Source of the DNA: an uncultured Lutibacter sp.
GTDB lineage: Bacteria > Bacteroidota > Bacteroidia > Flavobacteriales > Flavobacteriaceae
Length of the DNA stretch: 64,000 nt
Reading direction: 5' to 3'
Assembly: GCF_947495725.1 (NCBI RefSeq)
Contig: NZ_CANLZZ010000001.1
Span: forward strand, 186,001-250,000
Shown in pieces: positions 8,334 to 17,314 of this stretch (its first letter is position 1; the number at the start of each line of letters is the position of its first letter). Under the pieces are notes generated by a model. It was not told the DNA's origin. It saw only the letters and a list, made by a program, of their open reading frames with translations, and did not search any database. The position numbers and the translations under genes are program-made.

Positions 8334-9845
8334 TTATTTTAAAATTATCTTGTACACAATTGCCGCATCTGCTTCTTTCGGTTTTTGTGATGGGGTTATA
8401 ACCTTTAATCCCTCATTAGTTTTTCTCCATTTTATTTTTTCTTTGCTTCCCAATACTGAAATAGATTTTATTTTGAAATGCTTAGCATTACCTGAAAATG
8501 TTTCCATAAGTACTGTTTTATTTTCTCCAGGCCATCCTAATTGAATAGCATAAACAGTATTTCCTTTTGAAGTAAATCGAATATCGCCTGAGTTTAATTC
8601 CCATAATCCAGTACGAACTAACTTGTAAGTATTCCATTCATAATCTAAATCATTTACAATCTTGGTTACACCTTCGCCATAAGCGACAAAAGGTCTCGTT
8701 TTATAAATTGCTTCACCATATAGTTTCAACCATTCACCAATCTTTTTCATTGTTGCAAGTTGTTCTGGAGGGATAGTTCCATCTGCCATAGGTGCAGCAC
8801 AAAAAATCATTGTTCCGTTTTTACTTACGATATCAGCTAAAATTCGAAGTGCTTTTTGTGGGTTAATTGCCGTTCTATTAAATTGGTTGTAACTCCAATT
8901 TGAGCCCAGTTTAAAGTCTGAAACCCATGTAAATTTAGAAATGTCTGGCAGGGTAGCACGTTCCACATTAATAATCGCCAAGTCAGTTGGAAAAAATCCA
9001 CCTTTGGTGTTTACTATAACTTCTTTGTTCTTGTCTATAGCGTGATTAAAATAATTTACCAAAAACTGTTGAAGATATTCATCTTTTAAAAACCGTTGAC
9101 CAAAATCCATCCAAATATAATCTGGACTGTATTGGTCAATTACTTCATCTAGCTTTTGCAGCCAATATTTGTGCGCAGACTCATATGAAAGGTTTCCATA
9201 AAGTTTGTCATAATCTCCTCCTTTAGGATACAAGAAATCGCCTTTTTCCATCATATTGTAACGACTCATAGGTCTAACAAAAGAATTCTCAGATTTTGGA
9301 TAATACATCATATTAAACCCATGATGAAAAGTTGCCATAAATTTCAATCCCCTTTTACGTGTTTCTTTGCTAATAGCTCCAATAATATCAATTTTCGGTC
9401 CCATTGCTTTGGCATTCCAAGGATTAACTTTACTATCCCAGAGTGAAAATCCATCGTGGTGTTCAGCAATTGCTCCAATATATTTTGCGCCCATATCTTC
9501 AAAAGCATCGACCCATTCCTTTGCGTCGAATTTTGGCGTTTTCCAATCTTTACAGAAGTCGTGGTAATGATAATTTGGCCCAAAGTTTTTTTGATGATAA
9601 TCATAGGTTTTTTGCCCTCTATTATTTATTCCTGGAGTGTACATCCAGCGTGGATACCATTCTCCTCCACTTGCAGGAATTGAATAAGGTCCCCAAGTAA
9701 AGTATACACCAACTTTAGCATCTCGAAACCATTCAGGTGCGGCTTCATGTTTTTTTAGCGATTCCCAGTCTTGAGTATATTTATTTTGTGCATTTACAAT
9801 TATGCAAGTGTTTATCAATATCAAAAATAAAACAAAGGTTCTCAT
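8334..9845 (-). CDS. GH29 exo-alpha-L-fucosidase-type enzyme (HH motif intact)
   Basis: A 503-residue secreted retaining glycosidase with a signal peptide ending in NAQ (residue 20). The GH29 hallmarks are complete: KVGVYFTWGPYS (44-55), the substrate-binding EHHDGFSLWDS block (128-138), and IWMDFG with the predicted nucleophile Asp247. A C-terminal beta-sandwich follows. Keeping both histidines of the HHDGF motif makes this the copy most like classical alpha-L-fucosidases. It sits 62 bp downstream of another GH29 gene and 32 bp upstream of the propeller hydrolase gene, all leftward. In a red-algal galactan island the target could be L-galactose or fucose-like residues (inference). Confidence 0.88.
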   Translation of the reverse strand: MRTFVLFLILINTCIIVNAQNKYTQDWESLKKHEAAPEWFRDAKVGVYFTWGPYSIPASGGEWYPRWMYTPGINNRGQKTYDYHQKNFGPNYHYHDFCKDWKTPKFDAKEWVDAFEDMGAKYIGAIAEHHDGFSLWDSKVNPWNAKAMGPKIDIIGAISKETRKRGLKFMATFHHGFNMMYYPKSENSFVRPMSRYNMMEKGDFLYPKGGDYDKLYGNLSYESAHKYWLQKLDEVIDQYSPDYIWMDFGQRFLKDEYLQQFLVNYFNHAIDKNKEVIVNTKGGFFPTDLAIINVERATLPDISKFTWVSDFKLGSNWSYNQFNRTAINPQKALRILADIVSKNGTMIFCAAPMADGTIPPEQLATMKKIGEWLKLYGEAIYKTRPFVAYGEGVTKIVNDLDYEWNTYKLVRTGLWELNSGDIRFTSKGNTVYAIQLGWPGENKTVLMETFSGNAKHFKIKSISVLGSKEKIKWRKTNEGLKVITPSQKPKEADAAIVYKIILK

Positions 9846-9907
9846 AAAATGTTTGTTTTTACAATTGTTTCTAGTGATTAATTATTATGTAGAAATAACT
9901 ATTAATA

Positions 9908-11413
9908 TTAAATTCTTTCAATTTTTAGAACATACGCAAAATCACAAGGTTTTTCCGTTGGAAATTTCACTATCAAACCTTTTTCTGTTTGTTTCCAGTT
10001 AAGCTTTGCATTTGAACCTAATAATGTAATCGATTTAATATCATTAGGATATAATTTTCCGTTACTTCCAAGGGTTCTAACAACAATTTGATCTCCTGGC
10101 CAATCCATACAAATTGCATACAAGTTTTTACCGTTTTGAGTAAATCGAATATCTTCAGCAGTATATTTAGGAATTAATTCACCGTGGTTTTTTCCTTGTC
10201 CGTGGTGTCCAGGATTAGTAACTTCGGTTGGGCCTTCACCAAAAAACACCCAAGGAATGGTATTATAAATAGCTTCTCCATTAATTTTTAACCAAGCTCC
10301 CATTGCATAAAGTTCTTTTTTAGTTTCTTCAGGAAAAGTACCATTTGCCAATGGTGGAACATTTAAAAGCATTCGTCCATTTTTACTAGTCATATCCACC
10401 AACATGTCAATAAGAGTACCTGCAGATTTAACTTTGTTAACTGGATTGTAAAACCAAGTTGTTTTCCACTCAAAATGGCGCTGCATATTTACATCAGACA
10501 TCCAAGGGTCGTACTGTAAACCAATTAAATTTCCATCTTCAATATCTCTAACTCCAATTCCAGTTGGAATATCGTGTGTTTTATAAATAACTTCTACCCC
10601 TTTATTCCATTCTATCCCTTTATTAAAAAAGTGACTAATCATTTTTTGTTGATACTTTTCAGGAGCACTTCTTAACTCATTATTTCCTTCAGGCAACAAT
10701 CGTCCATTGCTAGCATGTCCTCGTAATTCAGCAGGTACAGTACCTCCAAAACCAGTATCAAACCAAATCATATCTGGTTTGTATTTATCTATTGCTTCCG
10801 TAATACGGTCAAACCAAGCATCGAAAATAGCTTCTGAAATTCTACCATTATTAGAAGTTGCATAAACAGAATTATCTTTATTTGGATCAAGGTTTGTTTT
10901 ATTTTTCCAAGATAATTGACCCCACATTCTACTCCAAAAATCTCCAGTATGAAATGATGAAATAACAGGCATTCCTCTTTTACGAAGTTCTTTAGCGAGT
11001 GAACCATATATATCTACCTTTGGACCTTTTTTTACCGAATTCCAATCTGTAAGTTTACTATCCCAATTTACCACACCGCTTCCGTGCCAAGCCACAGGCC
11101 CGCCAAATTGTGCTCCAGCAGCTTCAAATAAATCAACCCACTCTTTGGCATCAAATTTTTCTCCTTTCCATTTTTCAATAGCTTCTAATCTAGTTATGTT
11201 TTCATTTCCTGGTAATCGCTCAACTGTTTGTGGCCCCCAATGACAGTAAATTCCAAATTTTAGTCCATCGAACCATTCAGGTGTATTGTGTTTTCTTAAT
11301 GAAGACCAATTTGCATTGTAGTGCTTATTATCTTTTAAATTTTGACTATTGGCATTGTATATAGTTCCAACAATAATTGAAATTACTAGAAATAATAATA
11401 AGTGTTTTTTCAT
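9908..11413 (-). CDS. GH29 family enzyme with altered substrate-binding His motif
   Basis: A 501-residue secreted GH29 protein with a signal peptide to about residue 24 (NSQ). Key blocks are WSSLRKHNTPEWF (36-48), FGIYCHWGP (53-61) and IWFDTGFGG with the predicted nucleophile Asp219. The usual EHHDGF block is replaced by AWHGSG (108-113), so only one of the two conserved substrate-binding histidines remains (His110, followed by Gly111). This suggests a sugar other than plain L-fucose. L-galactose is a candidate, since a porphyran-island GH29 is reported to act as an alpha-L-galactosidase. It is first in a leftward unit with the second GH29 and the propeller hydrolase. Its 3' third is the source of, or shares an origin with, the fragment at 6056-6515. 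Confidence 0.85.
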   Translation of the reverse strand: MKKHLLLFLVISIIVGTIYNANSQNLKDNKHYNANWSSLRKHNTPEWFDGLKFGIYCHWGPQTVERLPGNENITRLEAIEKWKGEKFDAKEWVDLFEAAGAQFGGPVAWHGSGVVNWDSKLTDWNSVKKGPKVDIYGSLAKELRKRGMPVISSFHTGDFWSRMWGQLSWKNKTNLDPNKDNSVYATSNNGRISEAIFDAWFDRITEAIDKYKPDMIWFDTGFGGTVPAELRGHASNGRLLPEGNNELRSAPEKYQQKMISHFFNKGIEWNKGVEVIYKTHDIPTGIGVRDIEDGNLIGLQYDPWMSDVNMQRHFEWKTTWFYNPVNKVKSAGTLIDMLVDMTSKNGRMLLNVPPLANGTFPEETKKELYAMGAWLKINGEAIYNTIPWVFFGEGPTEVTNPGHHGQGKNHGELIPKYTAEDIRFTQNGKNLYAICMDWPGDQIVVRTLGSNGKLYPNDIKSITLLGSNAKLNWKQTEKGLIVKFPTEKPCDFAYVLKIERI

Positions 11414-11471
11414 TCTAAATATATTTTGTACATGTTTAATAAGTCTCCATTTTAATACTTGAAAACCTATT

Positions 11472-11479
11472 CAAATATA
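11472..11479 (-). promoter_or_regulatory. Predicted -7 box (TATATTTG) of the GH29/GH29/propeller operon
   Basis: The reverse strand reads TATATTTG, an exact TAnnTTTG match, 59 bp before the ATG at 11413. Gaps of 62 and 32 bp make the three following hydrolase genes a probable single transcript. Confidence 0.45.
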
Positions 11480-11602
11480 AGCTTGATTCATCCGAAAACA
11501 TTGAAAAAACAACTATATAATAACTACATTTAGTTAAAAACCGCAGCATTTAAACTATATTTAATTAATATTTACACTTTCAATTTTCAATCTGTATCAA
11601 TT

Positions 11603-12769
11603 TTACTTCTTTGGTTTAAACACTCTAAACCAATCTACTTTCATTGTATTTTTAACTTTATTTTTTAAATCCGCATCAGTAGGTGTTCTTCCAGCCTTAA
11701 CATGCCAATCTTGAGATTCTAAGTTAATTATAATATTTAATGGTTTTGTAAAACCTTTACCTCCCTGATATTCGTATGGATCAATAATACTAACTGTTGA
11801 TGCATTACTTGCTTTTTTTAATTCTTCAAAAGAGTAAGAGTTTAACGTGCTAAACTTTGTGATTTTTTGTTTTCCTTGTTTAACATCTAATTTTCCATTT
11901 GTCATTGTTGGATAACCATATTCCCATTTTCCATTTACTTTAGTAACCAACGCTTTATCATATAAAACTCTTACTAATTCACCTTCAATATAATGTTCAA
12001 AATGTATTGGGCTTTTCCAATAAACTCCGGTTCTTACGTATTTTCTATCTCCATTATTCCAACAATACTCACCCCAACCTGTAATTCCTTCTTTATTAAA
12101 CCACGCACCATTATCTCTTGGCTGATAATCGGTAAAAGGCTTTCTAATAAATGAATGATGACTTATATGAATAGATTTGGCGAAAAATGAATTTCCAGGT
12201 TCTTTACCTCCATAACACTCCATAATATCTATTTCTTGCGTAGCATCGGGGCTCAATAACCAAACATCAGAAGCTAAAACTATATTGGCAACACTCGCTT
12301 TAGATTCAATAAAAACAGGATATAAAACCTGTTTGTTAGATGTTATACAACCCGCACTAATACCACCGTTAGGCTTGTTCATTTTATTTGCTTGAAAAGC
12401 TTTGGGAGCATCTTCATTTGCTTCATCCCAACGAGATGAGGTAATTAGCAAATCGTTACCATCTACAGAAACATGATTATATTTCCAGTAGGTAGTTCCC
12501 GGACCATCCCATTTACTTTGATAAAAATTATACCATTTGCCTTTACCAAAGTTGGTTTTTTTATTGCTTGGAGCAAATTTATAATTAAAATCATCGGATA
12601 AATCAGATTGAAATTCCCATACAGTACCATCTTGCAAATTAGTTGGCAATGGTAAAGTTTTTATATTTTCAGGTTCTTGTAAATTTGTTTCATTGTTAAC
12701 TTTATTTACAGAACTACAAGAAATTAGATTTATACAAATAAGTATTAAAGCAATATTTTTATATGTCAT
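11603..12769 (-). CDS. GH16 beta-agarase/porphyranase-type lipoprotein
   Basis: A 388-residue endo-acting glycosidase candidate, probably lipid-anchored at Cys18 (LISC). The GH16 catalytic signature ExDxxE is present as EIDIME (Glu179 nucleophile, Asp181, Glu184 acid/base), preceded by SDVWLLSPDATQ. The downstream HISHHSFIRKPFTDYQP block (about residues 196-212) is shared with agarase/porphyranase-type GH16 enzymes. These cut beta-1,4 bonds in agarose or porphyran, and the long insertions distinguish it from laminarinases. No carbohydrate-binding module or T9SS tail is attached. As the only endo-enzyme of the island it would start depolymerisation, leaving GH29, GH2 and the sulfatases to trim the products. 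Agarase versus porphyranase cannot be decided from sequence by eye. Confidence 0.82.
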   Translation of the reverse strand: MTYKNIALILICINLISCSSVNKVNNETNLQEPENIKTLPLPTNLQDGTVWEFQSDLSDDFNYKFAPSNKKTNFGKGKWYNFYQSKWDGPGTTYWKYNHVSVDGNDLLITSSRWDEANEDAPKAFQANKMNKPNGGISAGCITSNKQVLYPVFIESKASVANIVLASDVWLLSPDATQEIDIMECYGGKEPGNSFFAKSIHISHHSFIRKPFTDYQPRDNGAWFNKEGITGWGEYCWNNGDRKYVRTGVYWKSPIHFEHYIEGELVRVLYDKALVTKVNGKWEYGYPTMTNGKLDVKQGKQKITKFSTLNSYSFEELKKASNASTVSIIDPYEYQGGKGFTKPLNIIINLESQDWHVKAGRTPTDADLKNKVKNTMKVDWFRVFKPKK

Positions 12770-12887
12770 TATTAATAAATTTTTAAGCTAAACTACTTTT
12801 CTATATTAAAATAATAGACAATAAAAATCCTTAATAGTATAACTATTAACTTAAATTTTAAAAAATGTTGTAATAATAAACTAGATT

Positions 12888-13220
12888 AAAACTTTACATA
12901 TTCAATAATAATATCAATTTTTGGTTCTTCTTAAATTGAATTCCAATTGGTTATTTTACTCTCCTAATTTAAGCCACCTAATTGCTTCGTAGTCTGGTAA
13001 GTCATGTTTTTCTAATTCTAATTTAATAGATTGTGTTCCCCCAATGACTGTAAATTCCAAATATAGCTTCTAACATCCATTGTGGAGTATCATGTTTTTG
13101 AAGTGAAGACCAATTTATATAGTATTTATTTTTTTAATACTATACTTGTTCTTGTTTTTTATCAATTGAACAAGCAAAGAACAAGCAAATTATTGATAAG
13201 ATTAATAGGTGCTGTTTCAT
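12888..13220 (-). pseudogene. Decayed GH29 lipoprotein gene (relic)
   Basis: This explains most of the 493-bp gap between the GH16 and GH2 genes. Reading left from ATG 13220, the frame gives a lipoprotein leader with LFFACS, then in-frame TAG and TAA stops. In the same frame it continues with NWSSLQKHDTPQW and FGIYSHWG, both clearly GH29 N-terminal blocks (compare WSSLRKHQTPQW and FGIYSHWG in the GH29 at 15762-17171). A frameshift follows, giving YEAIRWLKLG. After an internal deletion comes TNWNSI and, past a stop, EEPKIDI, matching TDWNSVKKGPKVDI of the intact copy. Everything after about residue 135, including the catalytic Asp, is gone. Confidence 0.8.
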
Positions 13221-13261
13221 ATATAGGTTGTTATTTATTGGTATATGTATAGTTTTGCTAT

Positions 13262-15721
13262 CTAATTACTTTTTAAATTAATAATTGTTGTTTCTAGTCC
13301 TTCAGAAGTCACTATTACTTTAATTTTTCCAGTTTCTCTAGTAGATTGAATAATAGCTAAACATTTACCATTAAAAGCTGTGCGTTGCTTTGCTTTAAAA
13401 GGTTCTAATCCCATATTATCACCATTTGCAACACCAGCAATTGTTGCTGGACCTTCAACTTTAAATTTTAACAAATTATTTGCTATTGGAACTTCAATTC
13501 CTTCTTTATCCAAAATGGTGCATTCAACATAAATTACATCTTGCCCATTTGCTTTTAATGCTGTTCTGCGCGTTTCAATTTTAATTTTTGAAGGTTTACC
13601 TGCAGTTTTAACCACTTTTTCAGCAAAAACTTTTCCATTTTTGTATGAAACAGCTTTTAATTCTCCAGGTTTGTACACAACATTCCAAGTTTGGTATTCT
13701 ACCTTTTCAGTATTATTTTTTTGTTTCCCTAAAGATTTTCCATCTTGAAATAATTCAACCTCATCTCCATTTGTATAACTATAGACTGAAACTTTTTTTC
13801 CTTGCATTCCTTCTAAATTCCAATGAGGAAAAATATGTACCATTGGTTTATTAGACCACTGACTTTGATAAAAATAGTAACCATCTTTTGGAAATCCAGC
13901 CAAGTCAATTGGAGCAAATGATGATGAGCGCGCTGGCCAACCAAATGGAATAGTTTCACCAATATAATCCCAACCTGTCCAAATAAACATTCCCATTACA
14001 TAAGGCGTTTCTTTTACCAATCTCCACGCTTCCATTCCGGCTTCTCCTCTAATATCTCTTTTTTCAACCCAGTTAAACGCATCATCATACTTATAGTTCA
14101 ATTTATTCCACCATTCTTCTTTTTGTTTTCCGTATAAATAAGTTGAACGTGGATAGAATGATTGTGCAGACTCGTGTTCTGTAATTACTGCCATTACATT
14201 TGAAAATTGTTCTCTTTCCCAATCTAAACGGTCTTGTTTAATGTAATTATATCCGTAAATATCACTTGTTGCAGCAGCTTCTTGATTTGGACGTTTCATA
14301 TCCCAGTAACCGTGAACACCATTAGTTGCAGGGCGATAATCAAATTTATGAACTATATCCACCAAACGCTTTCCTATGGCAATTCCTGTTTCGTCACGCA
14401 TTTGATCAATTTCATTACCAATACTCCACATAATTACAGATGGATGATTTCTGTCGCGAAGTAAAAAATCTTCTAAATCTTTATCAGCCCATTTTTTGAA
14501 TAAATGTGCGTATTTGTGAACAGTAATCTTTTGCTTTTTCCCGTCTTGTGTAGTTGCAGGTTGTTTTGGTCGTTCCCATTCATCAAAGGCTTCATTCATT
14601 ACCAAAAACCCCATTTCATCACAAACATCTAAAAATTCTTCTGAAAAGGGATTGTGCGCAGTACGCACTGCATTACATCCCATTTCGCGTAATTTTTCTA
14701 GCTGACGTTCAATAGTTCTTCTATGAACTGCTGCACCTAAAGGACCACCATCGTGATGTAAACAAACACCTTTTAATTTGGTAACCTTTCCATTCAATTT
14801 AAAACCATCGGTATTACTAAATTCTAATTTTCTAATCCCTGTTTTAGTACTTTCCGTATAAACTACTTCGTTATTAAAAATAATTTCGGTTTTTACTGAA
14901 TACAAATAAGGATTTTCTGTATCCCAAAGGGTTGGATTTTCTATATCTAATGAAGATTTATAAACACTAGAATTATTAGCTGCCAAAGATCTAGTTTCTA
15001 TTTTTGAAGTAACAACTTCACCATTTTTATCGATAACTGAAGTTTCAATTTCAAATTCTTTTTCTTTGCTGAAATCATTTTGAACGGTAGTTTCAACAGC
15101 TATTGTTGCTTTTTCTTTTGAAACGTTTTTTGGAACAATATAATTCCCCCAAATTGGCACATACAGTTTTTTGGTTGTAATTAAATGAACGTGACGGTAA
15201 ATTCCCGTTCCGGTATACCAACGTGAGCCTGGTTGCTTAGAATTATCCAATTTTACTGTAATTACGTTTTCTTTTCCAAAGTTGATATGCTCAGTCATAT
15301 CATAATAAAAAGCAATGTAACCAAATGGTCGTTTTCCTAATAAATGACCGTTAATATACACTTCTGAATTACGGTAAGCGCCATCAAAATAAATAACAAT
15401 TCGTTTGTTTTTATCTGTTGAAGGCACTGTAAACGTCTTTCTATAAGCTACTTTTCCCGTTGGAAGCCATCCACCACGAGAAAATGATGGATTATCTTTA
15501 CTGAAATCCCCTTCAATACTCCAATCGTGAGGAAGGTTTACCGTTCTCCATTCTGAATCATCAACGTATTTTGATTCCGCATTTTCAATTTCTCCTGCAT
15601 AAAACTTCCAGTCAAAATCAAAGTTTTCTTTGGTATTCTCTTTAATACTTTTCAATGAAGTGGTACATGCATTTAAAAGTATCGCTAACAATAACAAAGT
15701 TATATTCCACGTAATTTTCAT
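13262..15721 (-). CDS. GH2 beta-galactosidase-type lipoprotein
   Basis: An 819-residue glycoside hydrolase with a lipobox Cys at residue 19 (LNAC). Domain order is the GH2 sugar-binding jelly roll (about 35-185), an Ig-like domain (about 190-300), a TIM barrel (about 305-600), then DUF4982 and Ig-like C-terminal domains (about 620-815). The acid/base is in MWSIGNEID (Glu437), and the nucleophile is probably Glu515 in the ITEHES segment. The conserved TAHNPFS and WTGWDYIGE stretches are also present. It is the second gene of a leftward unit behind a GH29 (40-bp gap). In agar/porphyran systems GH2 enzymes release terminal beta-D-galactose, which fits this island. Beta-glucuronidase or mannosidase activity is less likely but not excluded. 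Confidence 0.87.
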   Translation of the reverse strand: MKITWNITLLLLAILLNACTTSLKSIKENTKENFDFDWKFYAGEIENAESKYVDDSEWRTVNLPHDWSIEGDFSKDNPSFSRGGWLPTGKVAYRKTFTVPSTDKNKRIVIYFDGAYRNSEVYINGHLLGKRPFGYIAFYYDMTEHINFGKENVITVKLDNSKQPGSRWYTGTGIYRHVHLITTKKLYVPIWGNYIVPKNVSKEKATIAVETTVQNDFSKEKEFEIETSVIDKNGEVVTSKIETRSLAANNSSVYKSSLDIENPTLWDTENPYLYSVKTEIIFNNEVVYTESTKTGIRKLEFSNTDGFKLNGKVTKLKGVCLHHDGGPLGAAVHRRTIERQLEKLREMGCNAVRTAHNPFSEEFLDVCDEMGFLVMNEAFDEWERPKQPATTQDGKKQKITVHKYAHLFKKWADKDLEDFLLRDRNHPSVIMWSIGNEIDQMRDETGIAIGKRLVDIVHKFDYRPATNGVHGYWDMKRPNQEAAATSDIYGYNYIKQDRLDWEREQFSNVMAVITEHESAQSFYPRSTYLYGKQKEEWWNKLNYKYDDAFNWVEKRDIRGEAGMEAWRLVKETPYVMGMFIWTGWDYIGETIPFGWPARSSSFAPIDLAGFPKDGYYFYQSQWSNKPMVHIFPHWNLEGMQGKKVSVYSYTNGDEVELFQDGKSLGKQKNNTEKVEYQTWNVVYKPGELKAVSYKNGKVFAEKVVKTAGKPSKIKIETRRTALKANGQDVIYVECTILDKEGIEVPIANNLLKFKVEGPATIAGVANGDNMGLEPFKAKQRTAFNGKCLAIIQSTRETGKIKVIVTSEGLETTIINLKSN

Positions 15722-15761
15722 ATTGTAAATTAAGAGTTTTATTTAATCTATTATTAATCTA

Positions 15762-17171
15762 TTAAGAAGTTTCAATTTTAAAACAGATTGCGTGTTTCGC
15801 TTTCAAATCATTAGGAATATCAACGGTTAATCCTTCCTCATTATGAATCCATTTAACAGTTCCAGAATATCCAACAATACTTACATTTTTTATAAACCCT
15901 TTATGCATTTTAAAATTTGTGTTTAATGCTTTAATAGTAATTGATGTATCGGGTATTCCTAGGCTAATTGCATATAAAAATTCTTTATTTGTTGTAAAAC
16001 GAATGTCCTGTTCAGAAAACTTGTGTTGCCCAAAATGTTCATTATGATGAAAAGTGTAGTTTCCTGATTTAATTTCAACTGGTCCTTCTCCAAAAATAAA
16101 CCAAGGTGTTGAGCCATAAATAGCTTCTCCATTTATCTTTAACCATTCTCCAACACCAAGAAGAGTGTTTTCAATTTCAGTTGAAAAAGAACCATCAGCT
16201 AATGGAGGGACATTTAACGACATTACCCCATTTTTACTTACAACATCAACCAACATATCAACAATATTATTAGTATCACGCAAGGGAATACCATCTCGGT
16301 AAAACCAACCATGAGTTTCCCAATCAGGACAAATATTCATATCCATATCAGTCATCCAAACATCGTATGCTGTATGGTCTAATAAACCGTTTTCAAGATC
16401 ACGCATACCAACGCCTGGAGGAATATCGTAAGATTTATAAATAAATTCTACTTCTTTGTTTTGCTTCAGAGCATCATTAAAATAATGCGACAAAAACTCA
16501 CGTTGGTGTTTGTCGCTTACAGATCTACGAGTTGATTTTCCTTCTCCTATAAATTTTGAACGATTCAGTACTTTTTGGTGATTTGCTCCTTTTGTCCCTC
16601 CAAAACCAGCATCTACCCAAAATAAATCTGGATGGTATTTATCTACAACTTCTTTTCCATAATCAATCCATTGATCGTTATCCATTTCCCAATGCAATGA
16701 AATAAATGTTTTTAAACCCTGTTTCCGCATTTCAATAGCCGATTCACCAACGATATCTCTATGAGGTAACATTTTAACCGACGTATAATCTGTTAAATCA
16801 CTATTCCAATGCAAGTATTTACTTCCGTGCCAACCAACAGGACCACCAAATTTTGCTCCTGCATTTTTAAAAAGTTTGGCCCATTCTGCAGCATCAAAAT
16901 TTTCCGCTTTAAACTTTGAAATTGCCTCATCTAAAGGTAAAGCACCACTCCCCATATAACCTTCAGCATATTGAATTGTCCAAATTCCCCAATGACTGTA
17001 AATACCAAATTTACCATCTACCAACCATTGTGGTGTTTGATGTTTTCGTAAAGAAGACCATTCAGGTTTAAATTGTTCTGTAACTGTTTCTTTTTTTTCT
17101 GCTTTTTGCTCTGTACAAGAAAATAAACCTATAGAAAAGGCTACTATTAAGATTGTTTTAAATAGATTCAT
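15762..17171 (-). CDS. GH29 family lipoprotein with altered substrate-binding His motif
   Basis: A 469-residue GH29 enzyme anchored through Cys19 (LFSC). Visible blocks are WSSLRKHQTPQWLVDG (38-53), FGIYSHWG (55-62) and LFWVDAGFGG with the predicted nucleophile Asp187. Like the GH29 at 9908-11413 it carries WHGS (GWHGSK, 113-118) in place of the HHDG block, so one substrate-binding histidine is replaced by glycine. A C-terminal beta-sandwich is retained. It is closest to the decayed relic at 12888-13220, which also has a lipoprotein leader and FGIYSHWG. It starts 3 bp after a short leader-only reading frame and precedes GH2. Presumed exo-alpha-L-glycosidase, possibly on L-galactose units. Confidence 0.85.
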   Translation of the reverse strand: MNLFKTILIVAFSIGLFSCTEQKAEKKETVTEQFKPEWSSLRKHQTPQWLVDGKFGIYSHWGIWTIQYAEGYMGSGALPLDEAISKFKAENFDAAEWAKLFKNAGAKFGGPVGWHGSKYLHWNSDLTDYTSVKMLPHRDIVGESAIEMRKQGLKTFISLHWEMDNDQWIDYGKEVVDKYHPDLFWVDAGFGGTKGANHQKVLNRSKFIGEGKSTRRSVSDKHQREFLSHYFNDALKQNKEVEFIYKSYDIPPGVGMRDLENGLLDHTAYDVWMTDMDMNICPDWETHGWFYRDGIPLRDTNNIVDMLVDVVSKNGVMSLNVPPLADGSFSTEIENTLLGVGEWLKINGEAIYGSTPWFIFGEGPVEIKSGNYTFHHNEHFGQHKFSEQDIRFTTNKEFLYAISLGIPDTSITIKALNTNFKMHKGFIKNVSIVGYSGTVKWIHNEEGLTVDIPNDLKAKHAICFKIETS

Positions 17172-17173
17172 AA

Positions 17174-17257
17174 TTATAATAATTTGGTGTTTTTTGTTGG
17201 TGTTTTACTGCATGACAATAAAATTACAGACAATAATATTAAGAGTATATTTTTCAT
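17174..17257 (-). pseudogene. 27-residue lipoprotein-leader stub
   Basis: An ATG at 17257 opens a 27-codon frame whose product is almost nothing but a lipoprotein signal (hydrophobic run, then LLSCSK) plus ten residues and a stop. It lies 3 bp before the GH29 ATG at 17171. It looks like the 5' end of a lost lipoprotein gene, consistent with the GH29 relic and fragment nearby. A genuine micro-lipoprotein is possible but less likely. Confidence 0.45.
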
Positions 17258-17314
17258 TAGTTTAGAGCTGTTAATAATTTTTAAAAGTGTTTTTGCTTCA
17301 AAAAATACTAATTA

